A stretch of DNA of 60,284 bases from Armatimonadota bacterium (lineage in GTDB: Bacteria > Armatimonadota > Chthonomonadetes > Chthonomonadales > CAJBBX01): contig JAPLCQ010000124.1 in assembly GCA_026392115.1 (NCBI GenBank), positions 1-60,284 on the forward strand, read 5' to 3'. The notes beneath the pieces are model-generated. The model was not told the origin of the DNA and ran no database searches. It saw nothing but the letters and a program-made list of their open reading frames with translations. Below, one piece after another: positions 44,826-54,147 of this stretch. The first letter of the stretch is position 1; each line of letters starts with the position of its first letter. Made by a program: the position numbers and the translations under genes.

Positions 44826-46000
44826 CTGACCGGTGCGGGCATGGCGGCCAGCGTGTGGTTGGCGCCGCATCCGATGGTCCTGACACCCGTCAGCGCGGGT
44901 ACAGGGACCGGCGTGGTTCGCTCGGTAACGGCGCCGTCGCCGAGTTGGCCCCAGCCGTTGTTGCCCCAGGCCCATATGGAGCCTCCGGGCAGGAAGGCGA
45001 ACCCGTGCTGGGCTCCGCAGGCGATGCCGGTGACGCCCGTGAGGCCCGGCACCTGAACGGGCGTCGGGCAGTTCGCGGTGGAGCCGTTGCCCAGCGCCGA
45101 CTTGTCACCCCAGCCCCAAGCCCATACGGCGCCGTCGGACACCAGCGCCACGCTGTGCCCGTACCCGCAGGCGATGGCCGTGGCGCCGGCCATGCCGGAT
45201 ACATGAACCGGGCTTGTGCGCCGAGTGGTTGTTCCGTCGCCGCACTGGCCGTAGGTGTTCTGCCCCCACGACCAGGCCGTTCCGTCCAGCTTGAGCGCCA
45301 GGCTGTGGTACCAGCCGGCCGCGATCTTCGATGCGCCGGCGAGGCCCTGCACCTGCACGGCGACGGCGCTGTCGGTCGTGGTGCCGTCGCCCAGCGCGCC
45401 GTTGCTGTTGGAGCCCCATGCCCATACGGTGCCGTCCGACTTGAGGGCCAGGCTGTGCCCGAAGCCGCAGGCGATCGCCGTGACGCCCGTCAGGCCCACC
45501 ACCTTGACCGGTGACCAGCGCTCGGTGAGGGTGCCGTCGCCCAGTTGGCCGCTGCCGTTGTCGCCCCAGGCCCAGACGGTGCCGTCGGACTTCAGAGCGA
45601 GGGTGTGAACGTAGCCGCAGGCGATGGCGGTGACCCCGGAAACGCCCGACACCAGCATGGGTGCAATGTGGTCGTCGGTGGTCCCGTCGCCGAGCTGCCC
45701 CATCCAGTTGCCGCCGATGGCCCAGACGGAGCCGTTGTTCTTGAGCAGAACATTGTGGGCGCCGCCGCCCGCCACGGCCACGACATCGGCCATGCCGGGC
45801 ATGGCCACAGGTGTGTGCCTGTCGTTGGTCGTGCCGTCTCCGAGCTGCCCGCGGCCGTTCCATCCGCAGCCGAGCGCCTCGCCGTCGGCGGTCGAGCGCG
45901 CGCTCAAGGTTCCGAGGCAGAGGCAGAACAGGGCCGCGAGCAGGCCGATGGCGATGCGAGGCCGGTCACGCGAGACCAGCGGTGTTGCGCTCAGCTTCAT
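43955..46000 (-). CDS. Exported RCC1-repeat propeller with Ig-like tail (copy 2)
   Basis: A 681-residue paralogue of the gene at 41839. The signal peptide ends near residue 37. Seven RCC1 repeats (ALGCGWNGRGQLGDGTT, VWAWGDNGSGQLGDGT and others) lie at about 45-400, followed by the same three Ig-like modules and TAFNVVP at the end. The repeats carry several cysteines (AIACGYGHS) missing in copy 1. GGAGGG lies 4-5 bases before ATG 46000; an ATG at 46012 has no ribosome binding site. The 100 bases between the two copies contain no gene. Confidence 0.88.
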   Translation of the reverse strand: MKLSATPLVSRDRPRIAIGLLAALFCLCLGTLSARSTADGEALGCGWNGRGQLGDGTTNDRHTPVAMPGMADVVAVAGGGAHNVLLKNNGSVWAIGGNWMGQLGDGTTDDHIAPMLVSGVSGVTAIACGYVHTLALKSDGTVWAWGDNGSGQLGDGTLTERWSPVKVVGLTGVTAIACGFGHSLALKSDGTVWAWGSNSNGALGDGTTTDSAVAVQVQGLAGASKIAAGWYHSLALKLDGTAWSWGQNTYGQCGDGTTTRRTSPVHVSGMAGATAIACGYGHSVALVSDGAVWAWGWGDKSALGNGSTANCPTPVQVPGLTGVTGIACGAQHGFAFLPGGSIWAWGNNGWGQLGDGAVTERTTPVPVPALTGVRTIGCGANHTLAAMPAPVSTSIYAPDRTGIITTTVALKGYLKRLPDNAWLAGRSLDFLVDGVSVGFAATDANGQAALSWLISAGSASRTIKVQFAGEIDYKPSSATAALTAQTVATKVYVVDRTAKVKSYVVLKAYLYLLNNTPVGGKLMTVKLDGSTLGTDTTRPAGYVQLGYTAPEGAGAGTRVIRSEWAGDGGYTASANTGKLTVTKGDLYIWPYVRSGKRGTSHPLQAYVRSLPDYVIQPGKPITFSVNGTPIGTVATAANGWASTTWTIPAGEPTGAHTATAEFAGDAWYLPVTANTAFNVVP

Positions 46001-46108
46001 AGGGCCCTCCATGTGGCGGATGCCGCCGCCGCACTGTTTCGCGGCGCGGGCATGGCTTCCTGCCGAGGAGGGCCCGTGCCGGGACGGGACGGCGGCGCCT
46101 GAGTACCG

Positions 46109-46447
46109 TCAGAAGTCGAACAGGTCGCCCAGGAATCCCTTCTTCTTGCGCGGTCGGCCGTAGTGATCATCGTCGTGGTGGTCGTGGTCGTCATGGTCAT
46201 CGCTGCGCCTGTAGCCGGGCTGTAGGCGGGGATCCAGGCGGGGATCGGCCATCTGGCCCATGGGCGGCGCCATGCGCGGGTCGGCCACCGGCGGGGTCCG
46301 GGCCACGCCCGTCGCGGAGCGCTCGATGATCTTGTCCAGCTCGCCCCGGTCAAGCCAGATGCCGCGGCACTGGGGGCAGTAGTCGATTTCGACGCCCTGG
46401 CGGTCAGCCATGACGAGGGCGATACCCGTGCAAACAGGGCAGTTCAT
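46109..46447 (-). CDS. Zinc-ribbon (TFIIB-type) protein with His/Asp-rich tail
   Basis: A 112-residue protein. The N-terminus is a zf-TFIIB zinc ribbon: CPVC, then YCPQCRGIWLDRGELDKII. After a Pro/Met-rich linker comes a metal-binding-looking stretch, SDDHDDHDHHDDDH (about 82-95), and a basic end, RPRKKKGFLGDLFDF. GGAG lies 9 bases before the ATG. It sits 100 bases after the small membrane protein and downstream of the CDF exporter, so a role in zinc handling is plausible. The molecular function of this small zinc-ribbon family is unknown. Confidence 0.8.
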   Translation of the reverse strand: MNCPVCTGIALVMADRQGVEIDYCPQCRGIWLDRGELDKIIERSATGVARTPPVADPRMAPPMGQMADPRLDPRLQPGYRRSDDHDDHDHHDDDHYGRPRKKKGFLGDLFDF

Positions 46448-46547
46448 ATCATCTTCTCCTCAGGGCCCGCGCCATCGTGCGCGGAGGCTCTCACACTCGG
46501 TTGATGGGTCGTTCCAGGCGCACGGCGCGGGTTGGAGCGGGACGCGG

Positions 46548-46703
46548 CTACTCCCCGCCGCCCTCCCCGCCCAGCATCTGCATGACAACTACTACGACGA
46601 TGACCACGACAATCACGCCCACGATCTTGGCCCACAGCGGGACTCCGCTGATCGAGTTCCACAGCTTGGTCCCGGTCTCAAGAGCCTTATTGAACTCGGC
46701 CAC
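46548..46703 (-). CDS. Small single-helix membrane protein beside CDF transporter
   Basis: A 51-residue protein, VAEFNKALETGTKLWNSISG followed by a strong transmembrane helix (AKIVGVIVVVIVVVVVMQML) and a Gly/Glu end. GTG 46703 has AAGGAG 8 bases upstream, which decides the start over longer frames. It overlaps the end of the CDF gene by 17 bases and so is likely translated with it. No domain is recognised. Confidence 0.65.
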   Translation of the reverse strand: MAEFNKALETGTKLWNSISGVPLWAKIVGVIVVVIVVVVVMQMLGGEGGGE

Positions 46704-47679
46704 GCACCTCTCCTTGCCCACCCGGGCATCCGACGGCAACGGTTGACGGCTCCATGTGTACGACGACGTCGGCAAACGGCACCGATTCCTCGATCCGCCG
46801 CTTCACCGCATCCGCCACGTCATGTCCCTGGCGCACCGTGACGTCGGCATCGACATGAACTACCACATCCACGAACGTCCGGTTTCCGCTCTCGCGCACC
46901 CGCAGCCGCTCACAGCCCATGACGCCCGGCGTAGAGCAGGCCGTGGCCTCGATGGCCGTGGCCACCCCCTCCGGTGCGCGGTCCAGCAGCACGTCGATCG
47001 TACGCTTGCCGAGGCGCCAGCAGACCCCGATGACGATGACCGCCACGCCCAGCGCCGCCAGCGCATCGGCCTTGGCGAGGGCATCGGAGCGGCCGATCAG
47101 CTCGCCCACCTTCACAGCCACCAGGCCGACCAGCACCACGCACGAACTCCAGACGTCCGTGCTGAAGTGGAGCGCATCGGCCTCCAGCGCCTGGCTGTTG
47201 TGCTTCTTCGCCACGCGCATAAGCGCCCGTGACCGCGAGATGTCGATGATGATGGAGCCCACGATGACCACGAACGACCAGACCGTGGCCTCCACTTCGA
47301 CGGATTTGAAGAAGAGGCGCTGCACCGCTTCGCTGACGATCCAGAAGCAGGTGATGAAGAGCAGCATGGTCTCAAAGAGGGCCGAGACGTTCTCGACTTT
47401 GCCATGCCCGTACCGGTGGTCCGAATCGGCCGGTCGGTCGGCGATGCGGACGGCCAGGTAGGTCACGGCGGCCGCCACCAGGTCGAGCCCGGAGTGGAGA
47501 GCCTCGGAGAGCAGGCCCAGGCTGCCCGTCAGGATGCCCACCGCCAGCTTGGAGCCTGTCAGCACGACTGCGGCCAGCACGGAGCTGAGCGCGACGCCCT
47601 GCTTCTCGGCGGACGCCGAGGCCGTGGCGTCGAGGGGCAGGCGCTCCTGTGCGGACGAAACGACCGTCATCTGGTCCAT
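46687..47679 (-). CDS. Cation diffusion facilitator (metal exporter)
   Basis: A 330-residue CDF transporter. Six predicted helices fill residues about 30-215. The metal-site motifs are HSGLD in helix 2 and HFSTD in helix 5, both of the HxxxD type. The short HRYGHGKVE loop and the cytoplasmic domain (about 220-320, with VDVVVHVDADVTVRQGHDVAD) are normal for the family. It exports divalent metal (zinc, iron, cobalt or manganese) in exchange for protons; HxxxD sites often go with zinc, but I am not sure. ATG 47679 follows AAGGA by 7 bases. Confidence 0.9.
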   Translation of the reverse strand: MDQMTVVSSAQERLPLDATASASAEKQGVALSSVLAAVVLTGSKLAVGILTGSLGLLSEALHSGLDLVAAAVTYLAVRIADRPADSDHRYGHGKVENVSALFETMLLFITCFWIVSEAVQRLFFKSVEVEATVWSFVVIVGSIIIDISRSRALMRVAKKHNSQALEADALHFSTDVWSSCVVLVGLVAVKVGELIGRSDALAKADALAALGVAVIVIGVCWRLGKRTIDVLLDRAPEGVATAIEATACSTPGVMGCERLRVRESGNRTFVDVVVHVDADVTVRQGHDVADAVKRRIEESVPFADVVVHMEPSTVAVGCPGGQGEVRGRVQ

Positions 47680-47834
47680 TGCCAAATCCTTGCAGCAGCG
47701 GGCGCGCTTGCGGACAGCCCCCGGCGGCGAACGCCGAAGGGTCTGCCGTGCGCCCTTGGGAATGGACCCATTATGGCGACCGCCGAGGCGCCTGCGTATC
47801 CGCGATATGGGGGATTTGAGCGGGCTCGATGGCG

Positions 47835-48500
47835 TTACGGTAGGTCCGCCAGGCCGCTCCGGACCGCCCAGACGGCGGCCTGGATTCGGTCGGAAACGCC
47901 GAGCTTCGCGACGATGTGCTCGACGTGCGTTTTCACCGTGGACTCCGCCACGAAGAGCATGGCGGCGATCTCCCGGTTGCTCAGCCCGTCGGCCAGCAGG
48001 CGCACCACCTCCGTCTCGCGCTCCGAGAGCGGCGTCGCCAGGTCCGCCATGGCCGGCGCATCACGCCCGGAGGCGCGGATCGAGCGGAGAAGGTCCCGCG
48101 AACTGATGAGCATCTCGCCGCGCATCACCTGCCGCAGCGACTGCAGCAGCTCCGAGCGGTCGACGCCCTTCAGCAGGTATCCCGAAGCCCCGCCGGCGAT
48201 GGCGCGAGCCATGAAGGTAGGGTTATCGTACGTGGTGAGCATCACCACCGCCATGTCCGGAAACTCCTTCCGCAGGGCCTGCAGCGCGTCCAGACCGTCG
48301 CCGCCCGCCATGCGGATATCGACGAGCGCCAGCCGCGGGCGCGCGGCTCGGGCAGCCTCCACGGCATCGAATCCGGACGAGGCCTCGGCCACCACGGCGA
48401 ACTCGGTGCGCCGGAGCATGCTCTTCACGCCGCCGCGCCAGATCTCGTGGTCGTCCACCAGCATGACGGTCACCGTCGGCTCGGGGTGCGGATCGCTCAT
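47835..48500 (-). CDS. NarL/LuxR-type response regulator
   Basis: A 221-residue regulator. The receiver domain (about 9-130) has D16-D17, phospho-acceptor D61 (LALVDIRM) and the LLKGVDR lysine. The LuxR-type HTH (about 150-215) shows LSERETEVVRLLADGLSNRE, then TVKTHVEHIVAKLGVSDRI. It overlaps the sensor kinase gene by four bases, so the two form a two-component pair. It should bind DNA as a dimer after phosphorylation; targets unknown. Confidence 0.93.
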   Translation of the reverse strand: MSDPHPEPTVTVMLVDDHEIWRGGVKSMLRRTEFAVVAEASSGFDAVEAARAARPRLALVDIRMAGGDGLDALQALRKEFPDMAVVMLTTYDNPTFMARAIAGGASGYLLKGVDRSELLQSLRQVMRGEMLISSRDLLRSIRASGRDAPAMADLATPLSERETEVVRLLADGLSNREIAAMLFVAESTVKTHVEHIVAKLGVSDRIQAAVWAVRSGLADLP

Positions 48501-49750
48501 GGTGTCGCCTCCTGGCCCGAGGCCGGCAACGCGGGCACCGTGGCCCGCACGATGGTCCCCTCACCGGCGGCGCTGCGAAGCTCCAGGGCGCCGCCGGCCA
48601 GCTCCACGCGCTCCGCCATGCTGTGGAGGCCGAGGTGCGCGTAGTCGGTTTGGGCCGCGGGGTGCTCGAAGCCGCGCCCGGTATCGGTCACGGTGACGCA
48701 GAGCCTGGCGTCGCCCGGTCGCGCTCCGGGCGAGTACTCCAGCCCCACCTGGACCTCGGAGGCGCCGGCGTGCTTGCGGACGTTGCTCAGGGCCTCCTGG
48801 ACCACGCGGTAGACCGTCGTCTCGATGGCCGTGTCGAACCTGCGGCCGCCCGAGCCGTCGGTGAACCGGGCGCTCTCCCACCCGGCGCGCTCCCTCTCCT
48901 CGGAAAGGAGCTGCTCCAGGGCGCCGGCCAGGCCCAGGTCGTCCAGCGCCAGCGACCGTAGCCCGCTGACGACCCTGCGCGTCTCCACTACGGCATCCCT
49001 CAGGAAGCGCGTGGCCAGGTCGAGCTCCTCCTGCGCCTCATCCTCGGCGCCCTCGGCGTGGGCGGTCCGGAACGCCTCCAGGTGCGCGTGCGACGCCATG
49101 ACGTACTGCGTCAAGCCGTCGTGCAGGTCGTAGGCCACGGCCCGGCGCTCGTCCTCCTGCGCCGCGATGAGGGCGCGGATGAGCGACCTCTGCCGCGTGA
49201 TCTGGTGCAGCTCGTGGATGGCGACCGCCGCGTTCTCGGCCAGGGCGCGGAGCGAGGTGTCGGCGTCGGTCGGGAAGGGCCCTTCGCCGGTCGCCTTGAC
49301 CACGCAGAGGGCGCCCAGCACCGTTCGGCGGCGGCGGATCGGCGCCAGGAGCCGGTCCGCGCGCGGCGCGGGATCGGCGGCGGCGCGTCCGCTCCTGCCG
49401 AGGGTGATGATTCGTTGCGCCTCGGCGAGCATCTCCTCGCCGGAGTGCGGGGCCGACGAGCCGTCGGGCGGTGCGCCCACGGTGACGGTCTGTTGCAGGC
49501 CCGCGCCGTCGGGGTGGGCCACCGCGATGGCGGCGTAACGGGTTCGCGTGAGCCGGCAGGCTCCGTGCGCGATATGCTGCAGCGCCTCGATGCCGGTGCG
49601 GCTGGAGAGGACGTGCAAGGCCACCCGCCGCACCAGCGTCAACATCAGCGCGCGGCGTTCCGCGGTCAACTGCACTCGCTGGAGTTCATCGGCCGAGGAG
49701 CCGGGCTCGGGCTCGGGTGGCGGATCGCTGAAGTCGGCCTCAACAGGCAT
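48497..49750 (-). CDS. GAF-domain sensor histidine kinase (NarX/DegS type)
   Basis: About 417 residues. A GAF domain (about 35-185) precedes a HisKA_3 dimerisation domain with the phospho-His in AYDLHDGLTQYVMAS and an ATPase domain (VVQEALSNVRKHAGAS, VTVTDTGRGF, HLGLHSMAERVE). There are no membrane helices, so it senses a cytoplasmic signal. ATG 49750 has GGAG 7 bases upstream; ATG 49780 is an alternative. Pairs with the NarL-type regulator at 47835. TAAGAT at 49821-49816 on the minus strand could be its -10 box. Confidence 0.9.
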   Translation of the reverse strand: MPVEADFSDPPPEPEPGSSADELQRVQLTAERRALMLTLVRRVALHVLSSRTGIEALQHIAHGACRLTRTRYAAIAVAHPDGAGLQQTVTVGAPPDGSSAPHSGEEMLAEAQRIITLGRSGRAAADPAPRADRLLAPIRRRRTVLGALCVVKATGEGPFPTDADTSLRALAENAAVAIHELHQITRQRSLIRALIAAQEDERRAVAYDLHDGLTQYVMASHAHLEAFRTAHAEGAEDEAQEELDLATRFLRDAVVETRRVVSGLRSLALDDLGLAGALEQLLSEERERAGWESARFTDGSGGRRFDTAIETTVYRVVQEALSNVRKHAGASEVQVGLEYSPGARPGDARLCVTVTDTGRGFEHPAAQTDYAHLGLHSMAERVELAGGALELRSAAGEGTIVRATVPALPASGQEATP

Positions 49751-49915
49751 CGGCGCACTCCAATCTGGCCGGGATGGCATGGTCCCCTGCGACGGCACTG
49801 GCCGCCTGCACGATCATCTTACCCAGCGGACAGGCGGGCCGCTCATCGGATTCTTGTTCGGCCCAGGAGCCACCGGTCAACCTGCACGCACAACCGGGCA
49901 GACCCGCCGCCACGG

Positions 49916-49946
49916 TTGACACGGGGCGGGCCGCTCGGGGTACAAT
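49916..49946 (+). promoter_or_regulatory. Sigma-70-type promoter of the prepilin-like gene
   Basis: TTGACA (49916-49921), 19 bases, then TACAAT (49941-49946). The -35 is perfect, the spacing is slightly long. Transcription would begin near 49953, about 95 bases before the ATG. The rest of 49751-50048 holds no gene that I can support. Confidence 0.6.
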
Positions 49947-50048
49947 AATACTTGAGTGATTCGATCGACCATGTCGACTTCATGATCAGCCCCACTCCGA
50001 GCCGTGACATCGAGCGGGCATCGGGCTACCGCAAGAGAGGATTTTGCC

Positions 50049-50846
50049 ATGAGACAATCCAATCGTGTTCGGGCGTTCACACTGATAGAGCTACTCGTCG
50101 TCATCGCGATCATCGCTGTCCTAGCTGCGATCCTGTTCCCGGTCTTCGCACAGGCGCGGGAGAAGGCACGGCAGGCCGTCTGTGGAAGCAACCTGCACCA
50201 GGTAGGCCTCGCGTCGTTGATGTACTCGCAGGACTACGACGAGTATGTGGTGCCCTACCGCACCGGGGCGTTTCCAGCATCGGGTACTCGAACGGAATGG
50301 ATCCGCTACTGGTGGACCGGCCTGGCGCCCAACAGCCAGCGTGTGGCCACCGAGGGCCTTCTTTTCCCCTATATGAAGGGCATTGACATCGTGGCCTGCC
50401 CAACCTTCCGCCCGTCCGGTGTCGCAGTTGGTACGTATACCGGGTACGCCTACAACTACAAGTACCTGTCGGACGGCGTGCCGAACCGTTGGCAGGACCG
50501 CTTCTATGATCAGATCACCTCGGTCAGCTTGGCCAGGGTCACAGAGCCGAGCCGGACCGTCCTGCTCGCAGATGCGGCCTCGCTCAACACCGCCGGCGCA
50601 GCCATTACGACCACGGACTTCCTCGATCCGCCGACGTTCCACCGTCCGAGGTTCCATGGCAGGCACAGCGGAATGGGCAACGTGCTCTGGGTGGACGGCC
50701 ATGTGAAGGCGCGGCGGCCGCTCTTCAGGGCGACGTGTGAACGGTACAACGCCGTCCAGTTGGCCCTGCTCAGGGACAATCAGATCGGCGACCTCGACGA
50801 TGACGGCGACATGACGACCGATGAGCTGTTCGTCGCATCGAAGTGA
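50049..50846 (+). CDS. Prepilin-type N-terminal cleavage/methylation domain protein
   Basis: A 265-residue type II pseudopilin-like protein. The N-terminus [20 protein letters not shown] is a class III signal: prepilin peptidase would cut after A9, before F10, with E14 as the fifth residue. The hydrophobic helix is followed by [15 protein letters not shown] and SQDYDEY, typical of Armatimonadota, and the C-terminal [14 protein letters not shown] (DUF1559-like H-x-DG end). Such proteins are exported by type II or type IV pilus machinery; their job is mostly unknown. AGAGAGG lies 8 bases before ATG 50049. It overlaps the PepSY gene by four bases. Confidence 0.88.
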   Translation: MRQSNRVRAFTLIELLVVIAIIAVLAAILFPVFAQAREKARQAVCGSNLHQVGLASLMYSQDYDEYVVPYRTGAFPASGTRTEWIRYWWTGLAPNSQRVATEGLLFPYMKGIDIVACPTFRPSGVAVGTYTGYAYNYKYLSDGVPNRWQDRFYDQITSVSLARVTEPSRTVLLADAASLNTAGAAITTTDFLDPPTFHRPRFHGRHSGMGNVLWVDGHVKARRPLFRATCERYNAVQLALLRDNQIGDLDDDGDMTTDELFVASK

Positions 50847-51991
50847 AGAAGCAACTGCGGTTGGCGCTGGGCAAGGCCCACCTCTGGCTGGGTCTCGCCC
50901 TGGGTCTCTACTTCCTGCTAATGGGAGTGACGGGCAGCCTGCTGGTGTTCGGCCGTGAAGTGGACCAGTGGCATGAGGCTGACGTGCATCGGGTCAGGCC
51001 CGGACGCACGCAGGTGCCGGTGGCGCGGATTCTGGCTGCCTATCGCAAGAGGTATCCGCACGCCAAGGTCGGGTACGTCAGCTATCCTCGGACGCCGGAC
51101 AGCACGTTCAACATCCGGCAGAGCATGACGGGGTGGCAGCAAAGGTACACCTACTTCAACCCGTACACCGGACAGATCGTCGGTGAGCGCACCAGGGCCG
51201 GCACGTTCTACGGTTTCCTATGCTATCTGCACTTCTATCTGGCCATGGGGCAGGTCGGCTGGACCGTCAATGGGTACGGCGCCATCCTGCTGACCCTCCT
51301 CATGGTGTCAGGCGGGTGGATCTGGTGGCCCAAGGCGCGCACCCAGTGGCGTGTCCGTCTCGGCTTACGCAGGAACCGGGGCACCAAGGTGCTGGTGCAT
51401 GATCTGCACAACGTACTGGGCATCTACCCGCTGGCGTTCCTGCTCATGTTTGCGGTGACGGCCATAGTCTTCGCCTTCAAGGAGCCGAGCGAGAAGCTCG
51501 TCTTCGCGCTCACGGGGGTCACCCAGGATAGGCCCGTCAAGGTTGCGTCGGTCGGGAAGCCCCTGCCGCTCGACTTGCTGGTGGCATCGGCGGACCGAGC
51601 TGTGGATGGCCGGGTCCAGCGGGTTAACCTGCCCAAGAAGGTCGGCGATCCGGTGGTGGTGCGCAAAGAGTGGGACACCTGGAACCAGACCCGAGATCGC
51701 GCCGAGGTCTCCGTCGATCCAAGCACCGGCAAGATCCTGCGCGTCGATGACTCGCGTAGGTGGCCGATCGGCAGGAAGGTGATCCAGTGGGCCGTCCCTA
51801 TACACTTCGGCCTGATCGGAGGGTTGGCGACCCGCATCATCTGGGTGGCGCTTGGTCTGGCGCCGGTGGTCCTTGCGTTAACCGGCGCATTGCAGTGGTG
51901 GTACAAGCGAAGCGCCAGGGCAGCGGCCAGGAGCTCCCGGGCTCAAGCCGCGACGGCGACCGCCGCTGAGGCGCAGATCCAGTCGTCGTAA
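50843..51991 (+). CDS. PepSY-associated membrane protein (PiuB-like)
   Basis: A 382-residue membrane protein with four main helices (about 12-37, 130-158, 193-217 and 340-362). Conserved segments are [62 protein letters not shown] and [12 protein letters not shown], as in PepSY_TM/PiuB proteins linked to iron or siderophore reduction and to export. PepSY-like stretches lie between the helices. GTG 50843 overlaps the prepilin-like gene stop (GTGA), so the two are coupled. Whether it takes part in iron uptake here cannot be shown. Confidence 0.85.
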   Translation: MKKQLRLALGKAHLWLGLALGLYFLLMGVTGSLLVFGREVDQWHEADVHRVRPGRTQVPVARILAAYRKRYPHAKVGYVSYPRTPDSTFNIRQSMTGWQQRYTYFNPYTGQIVGERTRAGTFYGFLCYLHFYLAMGQVGWTVNGYGAILLTLLMVSGGWIWWPKARTQWRVRLGLRRNRGTKVLVHDLHNVLGIYPLAFLLMFAVTAIVFAFKEPSEKLVFALTGVTQDRPVKVASVGKPLPLDLLVASADRAVDGRVQRVNLPKKVGDPVVVRKEWDTWNQTRDRAEVSVDPSTGKILRVDDSRRWPIGRKVIQWAVPIHFGLIGGLATRIIWVALGLAPVVLALTGALQWWYKRSARAAARSSRAQAATATAAEAQIQSS

Positions 51992-52117
51992 GCCGCGCCG
52001 TCGGGCGCTGATGGGCGGTACCTGTGGCGGGAAGCCGATCGGCCCGCGTCCCGCCGCAGGAATCCGGGCATGCGATCTGGAACGTACCGGCGTCACCACA
52101 CCGCAAGGAGACGCCGC

Positions 52118-53137
52118 ATGACCGACCGCGAGAACTGGCTTCGGACCGTGGAGTTCGGCGGGCCGGATTGGATTCCCTGCAGCGTCTCGCTGGCGCCGCT
52201 GGCCTGGCACACGCACCGCGAGCGGCTGGAGGACGTGGTCCTCTCGCACCCGCGCCTCTTCCCCGGCTTCCGGGCCGGATCGGTGGACTTCGACGGCTTC
52301 GGCAACGTCTACCGCCAGGGCGAGCGCTTCACGGACAACTGGCGGTGCGTCTGGCACAACGAGGTGGGCGGGCTGGAGGGGCAGGTCGTCGAGCACCCCC
52401 TGGCCGACTGGGACGCGCTGGAGAGCTATAGCCCGCCCGATCCCATCACCCAGAGCGAGCGGGGAGGCCGCGACTGGCCCGCCGCCCGCGTGCACATGCA
52501 GGCCGCCAAGGACGCCGGCCATCTGGTCATGGGTGACGGCGAGAGGCTCTTCGACCGCCTCTACTTCCTCCGCGGGTTCGACAACCTGATGGTGGACATC
52601 GCCACGGACGACCCGCGCCTCGCGCGCCTCGTCGACATGCTGCTGGACTACGAGACGCGCCTCATCACGCCCGCGCTGGAGTTCGGCGTCGACGCGGTGG
52701 CCTTCCATACGGATATCGGCGCCCAACGATCGCTGATGATCAGCCCCGAGAAGTTCCGCAAGCACATCAAGCCCCTCTTCGCCCAGCTCTTCGGCCTCTG
52801 CCGCGCCGCCGGGGCCCACGTCTACCTCTCCTCCGACGGTTGCGTTCTGCCCATCGTGGACGACCTGATCGAGTGCGGCGTCTCGGTGCACGACCCGCAG
52901 TACCGCGCCAACGGGCTGGAGGGCATCGAGCGGGCCTACAAGGGCAGGCTCTGCGCCAACGTGGACCTGGACCGTCAGATGTTCGCCTTCTGCACCCCGC
53001 GGGAGATCACGGAGCACGTGCGCGGCGTGGTGAGCCGGATGTACCTGCCCGACGGCGGCCTCATGGTCTCCGGCTCGGTTTGGGACGCCAATACGCCCAT
53101 CGAGAACATCGAGGCCCTCTGCTCGGCCATCGAGTAG
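52118..53137 (+). CDS. Uroporphyrinogen-decarboxylase-like (UroD family) protein
   Basis: A 339-residue TIM-barrel protein of the UroD/corrinoid methyltransferase group: MTDRENWLRTVEFGGPDWIP, FDRLYFLRGFDNLMVDIATD, AVAFHTDIGAQRSLMISPEK, HVYLSSDGCVLPIVDDLIEC and LCANVDLDRQMFAFCTPREI. In this phylum many UroD-like proteins are not heme enzymes but probable methyltransferases or lyases for sugars or methylated compounds. AAGGAG lies 8 bases before ATG 52118. Neighbouring a ThuA-like gene, it may belong to sugar metabolism; the reaction is unknown. Confidence 0.85.
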   Translation: MTDRENWLRTVEFGGPDWIPCSVSLAPLAWHTHRERLEDVVLSHPRLFPGFRAGSVDFDGFGNVYRQGERFTDNWRCVWHNEVGGLEGQVVEHPLADWDALESYSPPDPITQSERGGRDWPAARVHMQAAKDAGHLVMGDGERLFDRLYFLRGFDNLMVDIATDDPRLARLVDMLLDYETRLITPALEFGVDAVAFHTDIGAQRSLMISPEKFRKHIKPLFAQLFGLCRAAGAHVYLSSDGCVLPIVDDLIECGVSVHDPQYRANGLEGIERAYKGRLCANVDLDRQMFAFCTPREITEHVRGVVSRMYLPDGGLMVSGSVWDANTPIENIEALCSAIE

Positions 53138-53157
53138 TGCTGCCTGGGAGGCCGCGA

Positions 53158-53922
53158 ATGGTAGCGGCAGCTCTGATCCTGGCCGCGACGACGCTCCTCT
53201 GCTGCGCCGCGGCTCCGCCGGAGCGGCCCCGAGCCCTCATCGTGGCCGACGAGATCCCCGCCATGCGCGTGGTCGGCGACCTGTTGCGCGGCGACGCCGG
53301 GCTGGAGCCGCAGATCGTGACGCAGGCCGAGACGCCCGCCGACCTGGCGCCCTACGCCTGCGTGGCGGTCTACATCCACGGCAGGCTGGAGACGCGCGCC
53401 GAGGAGGCCTTCATCCGCTACGCCGACGGCGGCGGCAAGCTCATCGTCCTGCACCACAGCATCAGCTCCGCCAAGCGGGCCAACACCAATCCCCATTGGT
53501 TCCACTTCCTGGGCGTGGAGGTTCCGTCGCAGCCCTTCGAGCAGGGCGGCTACCGTTGGATCGAGGGCGTGACCATGGACATCCGCGCCCTGGCCCCGAA
53601 GCACCCGATCCTGCGCGGCGTGAAGTGGGAGCAGGCCGACGGCGGGCAGGGCTTCAGGCTGGAGGAGACCGAGGTCTACCTGAACCACGCGCTGGGCCAG
53701 GGGCGCCTGCCCTCCGGCGAGCCGTGCGGCAAGCGGACGCTGCTGCTGGGCCTCACCTACACCGCCGACGATGGCCGCACCTACCGGCAGGAAACCGCGG
53801 GCTGGACCATGCCGACCGGCAAGGGCCACGTGGTCTACCTGATGCCCGGCCACACCGACCGCGAGTTCCGCCACCCCGCCTACGCCCGTATTCTGGCCAA
53901 CGCCGCCCGCTGGAAGCCCTGA
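53158..53922 (+). CDS. Exported ThuA-domain protein
   Basis: A 254-residue protein with a signal peptide (about 1-20). The ThuA glutamine-amidotransferase-like fold is seen in RALIVADEIPAMRVVGDLLR, LAPYACVAVYIHGRL, GGKLIVLHHSIS and KGHVVYLMPGHTDREFRHPA. ThuA family proteins are linked to trehalose or keto-sugar metabolism; the enzymatic activity is not firmly established. GGGAGG lies 7 bases before the ATG, and the gene begins 20 bases after the UroD-like gene, so the two are likely one operon. Confidence 0.82.
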   Translation: MVAAALILAATTLLCCAAAPPERPRALIVADEIPAMRVVGDLLRGDAGLEPQIVTQAETPADLAPYACVAVYIHGRLETRAEEAFIRYADGGGKLIVLHHSISSAKRANTNPHWFHFLGVEVPSQPFEQGGYRWIEGVTMDIRALAPKHPILRGVKWEQADGGQGFRLEETEVYLNHALGQGRLPSGEPCGKRTLLLGLTYTADDGRTYRQETAGWTMPTGKGHVVYLMPGHTDREFRHPAYARILANAARWKP

Positions 53923-54044
53923 GCCGCCAGGCCGACAGGAAAGGCCGGGCCTCCGCCGCCCGCCGCCGACCCTCGGTGGCTCGGGCCTCCGTGCCCGAGT
54001 CTGCCGTTGACGGTCGCCCTGAACGAAGCGAAACACCGCGGCTC

Positions 54045-54074
54045 TTGCATCGACAGCGGAGCCTGTGTCATAGT
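54045..54074 (+). promoter_or_regulatory. Possible promoter of the first SBBP gene
   Basis: TTGCAT (54045-54050), 18 bases, then CATAGT (54069-54074). It would give a leader of about 150 bases containing two hairpins. The 306-base gap 53923-54228 has no gene; it holds this promoter and leader. Confidence 0.45.
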
Positions 54075-54147
54075 CAAGATGATATGTCGCGCTGTTCACG
54101 CTGATGATCCTGACGCCAAGTGCATCGATGTGTGCCTGACCTGAGAA

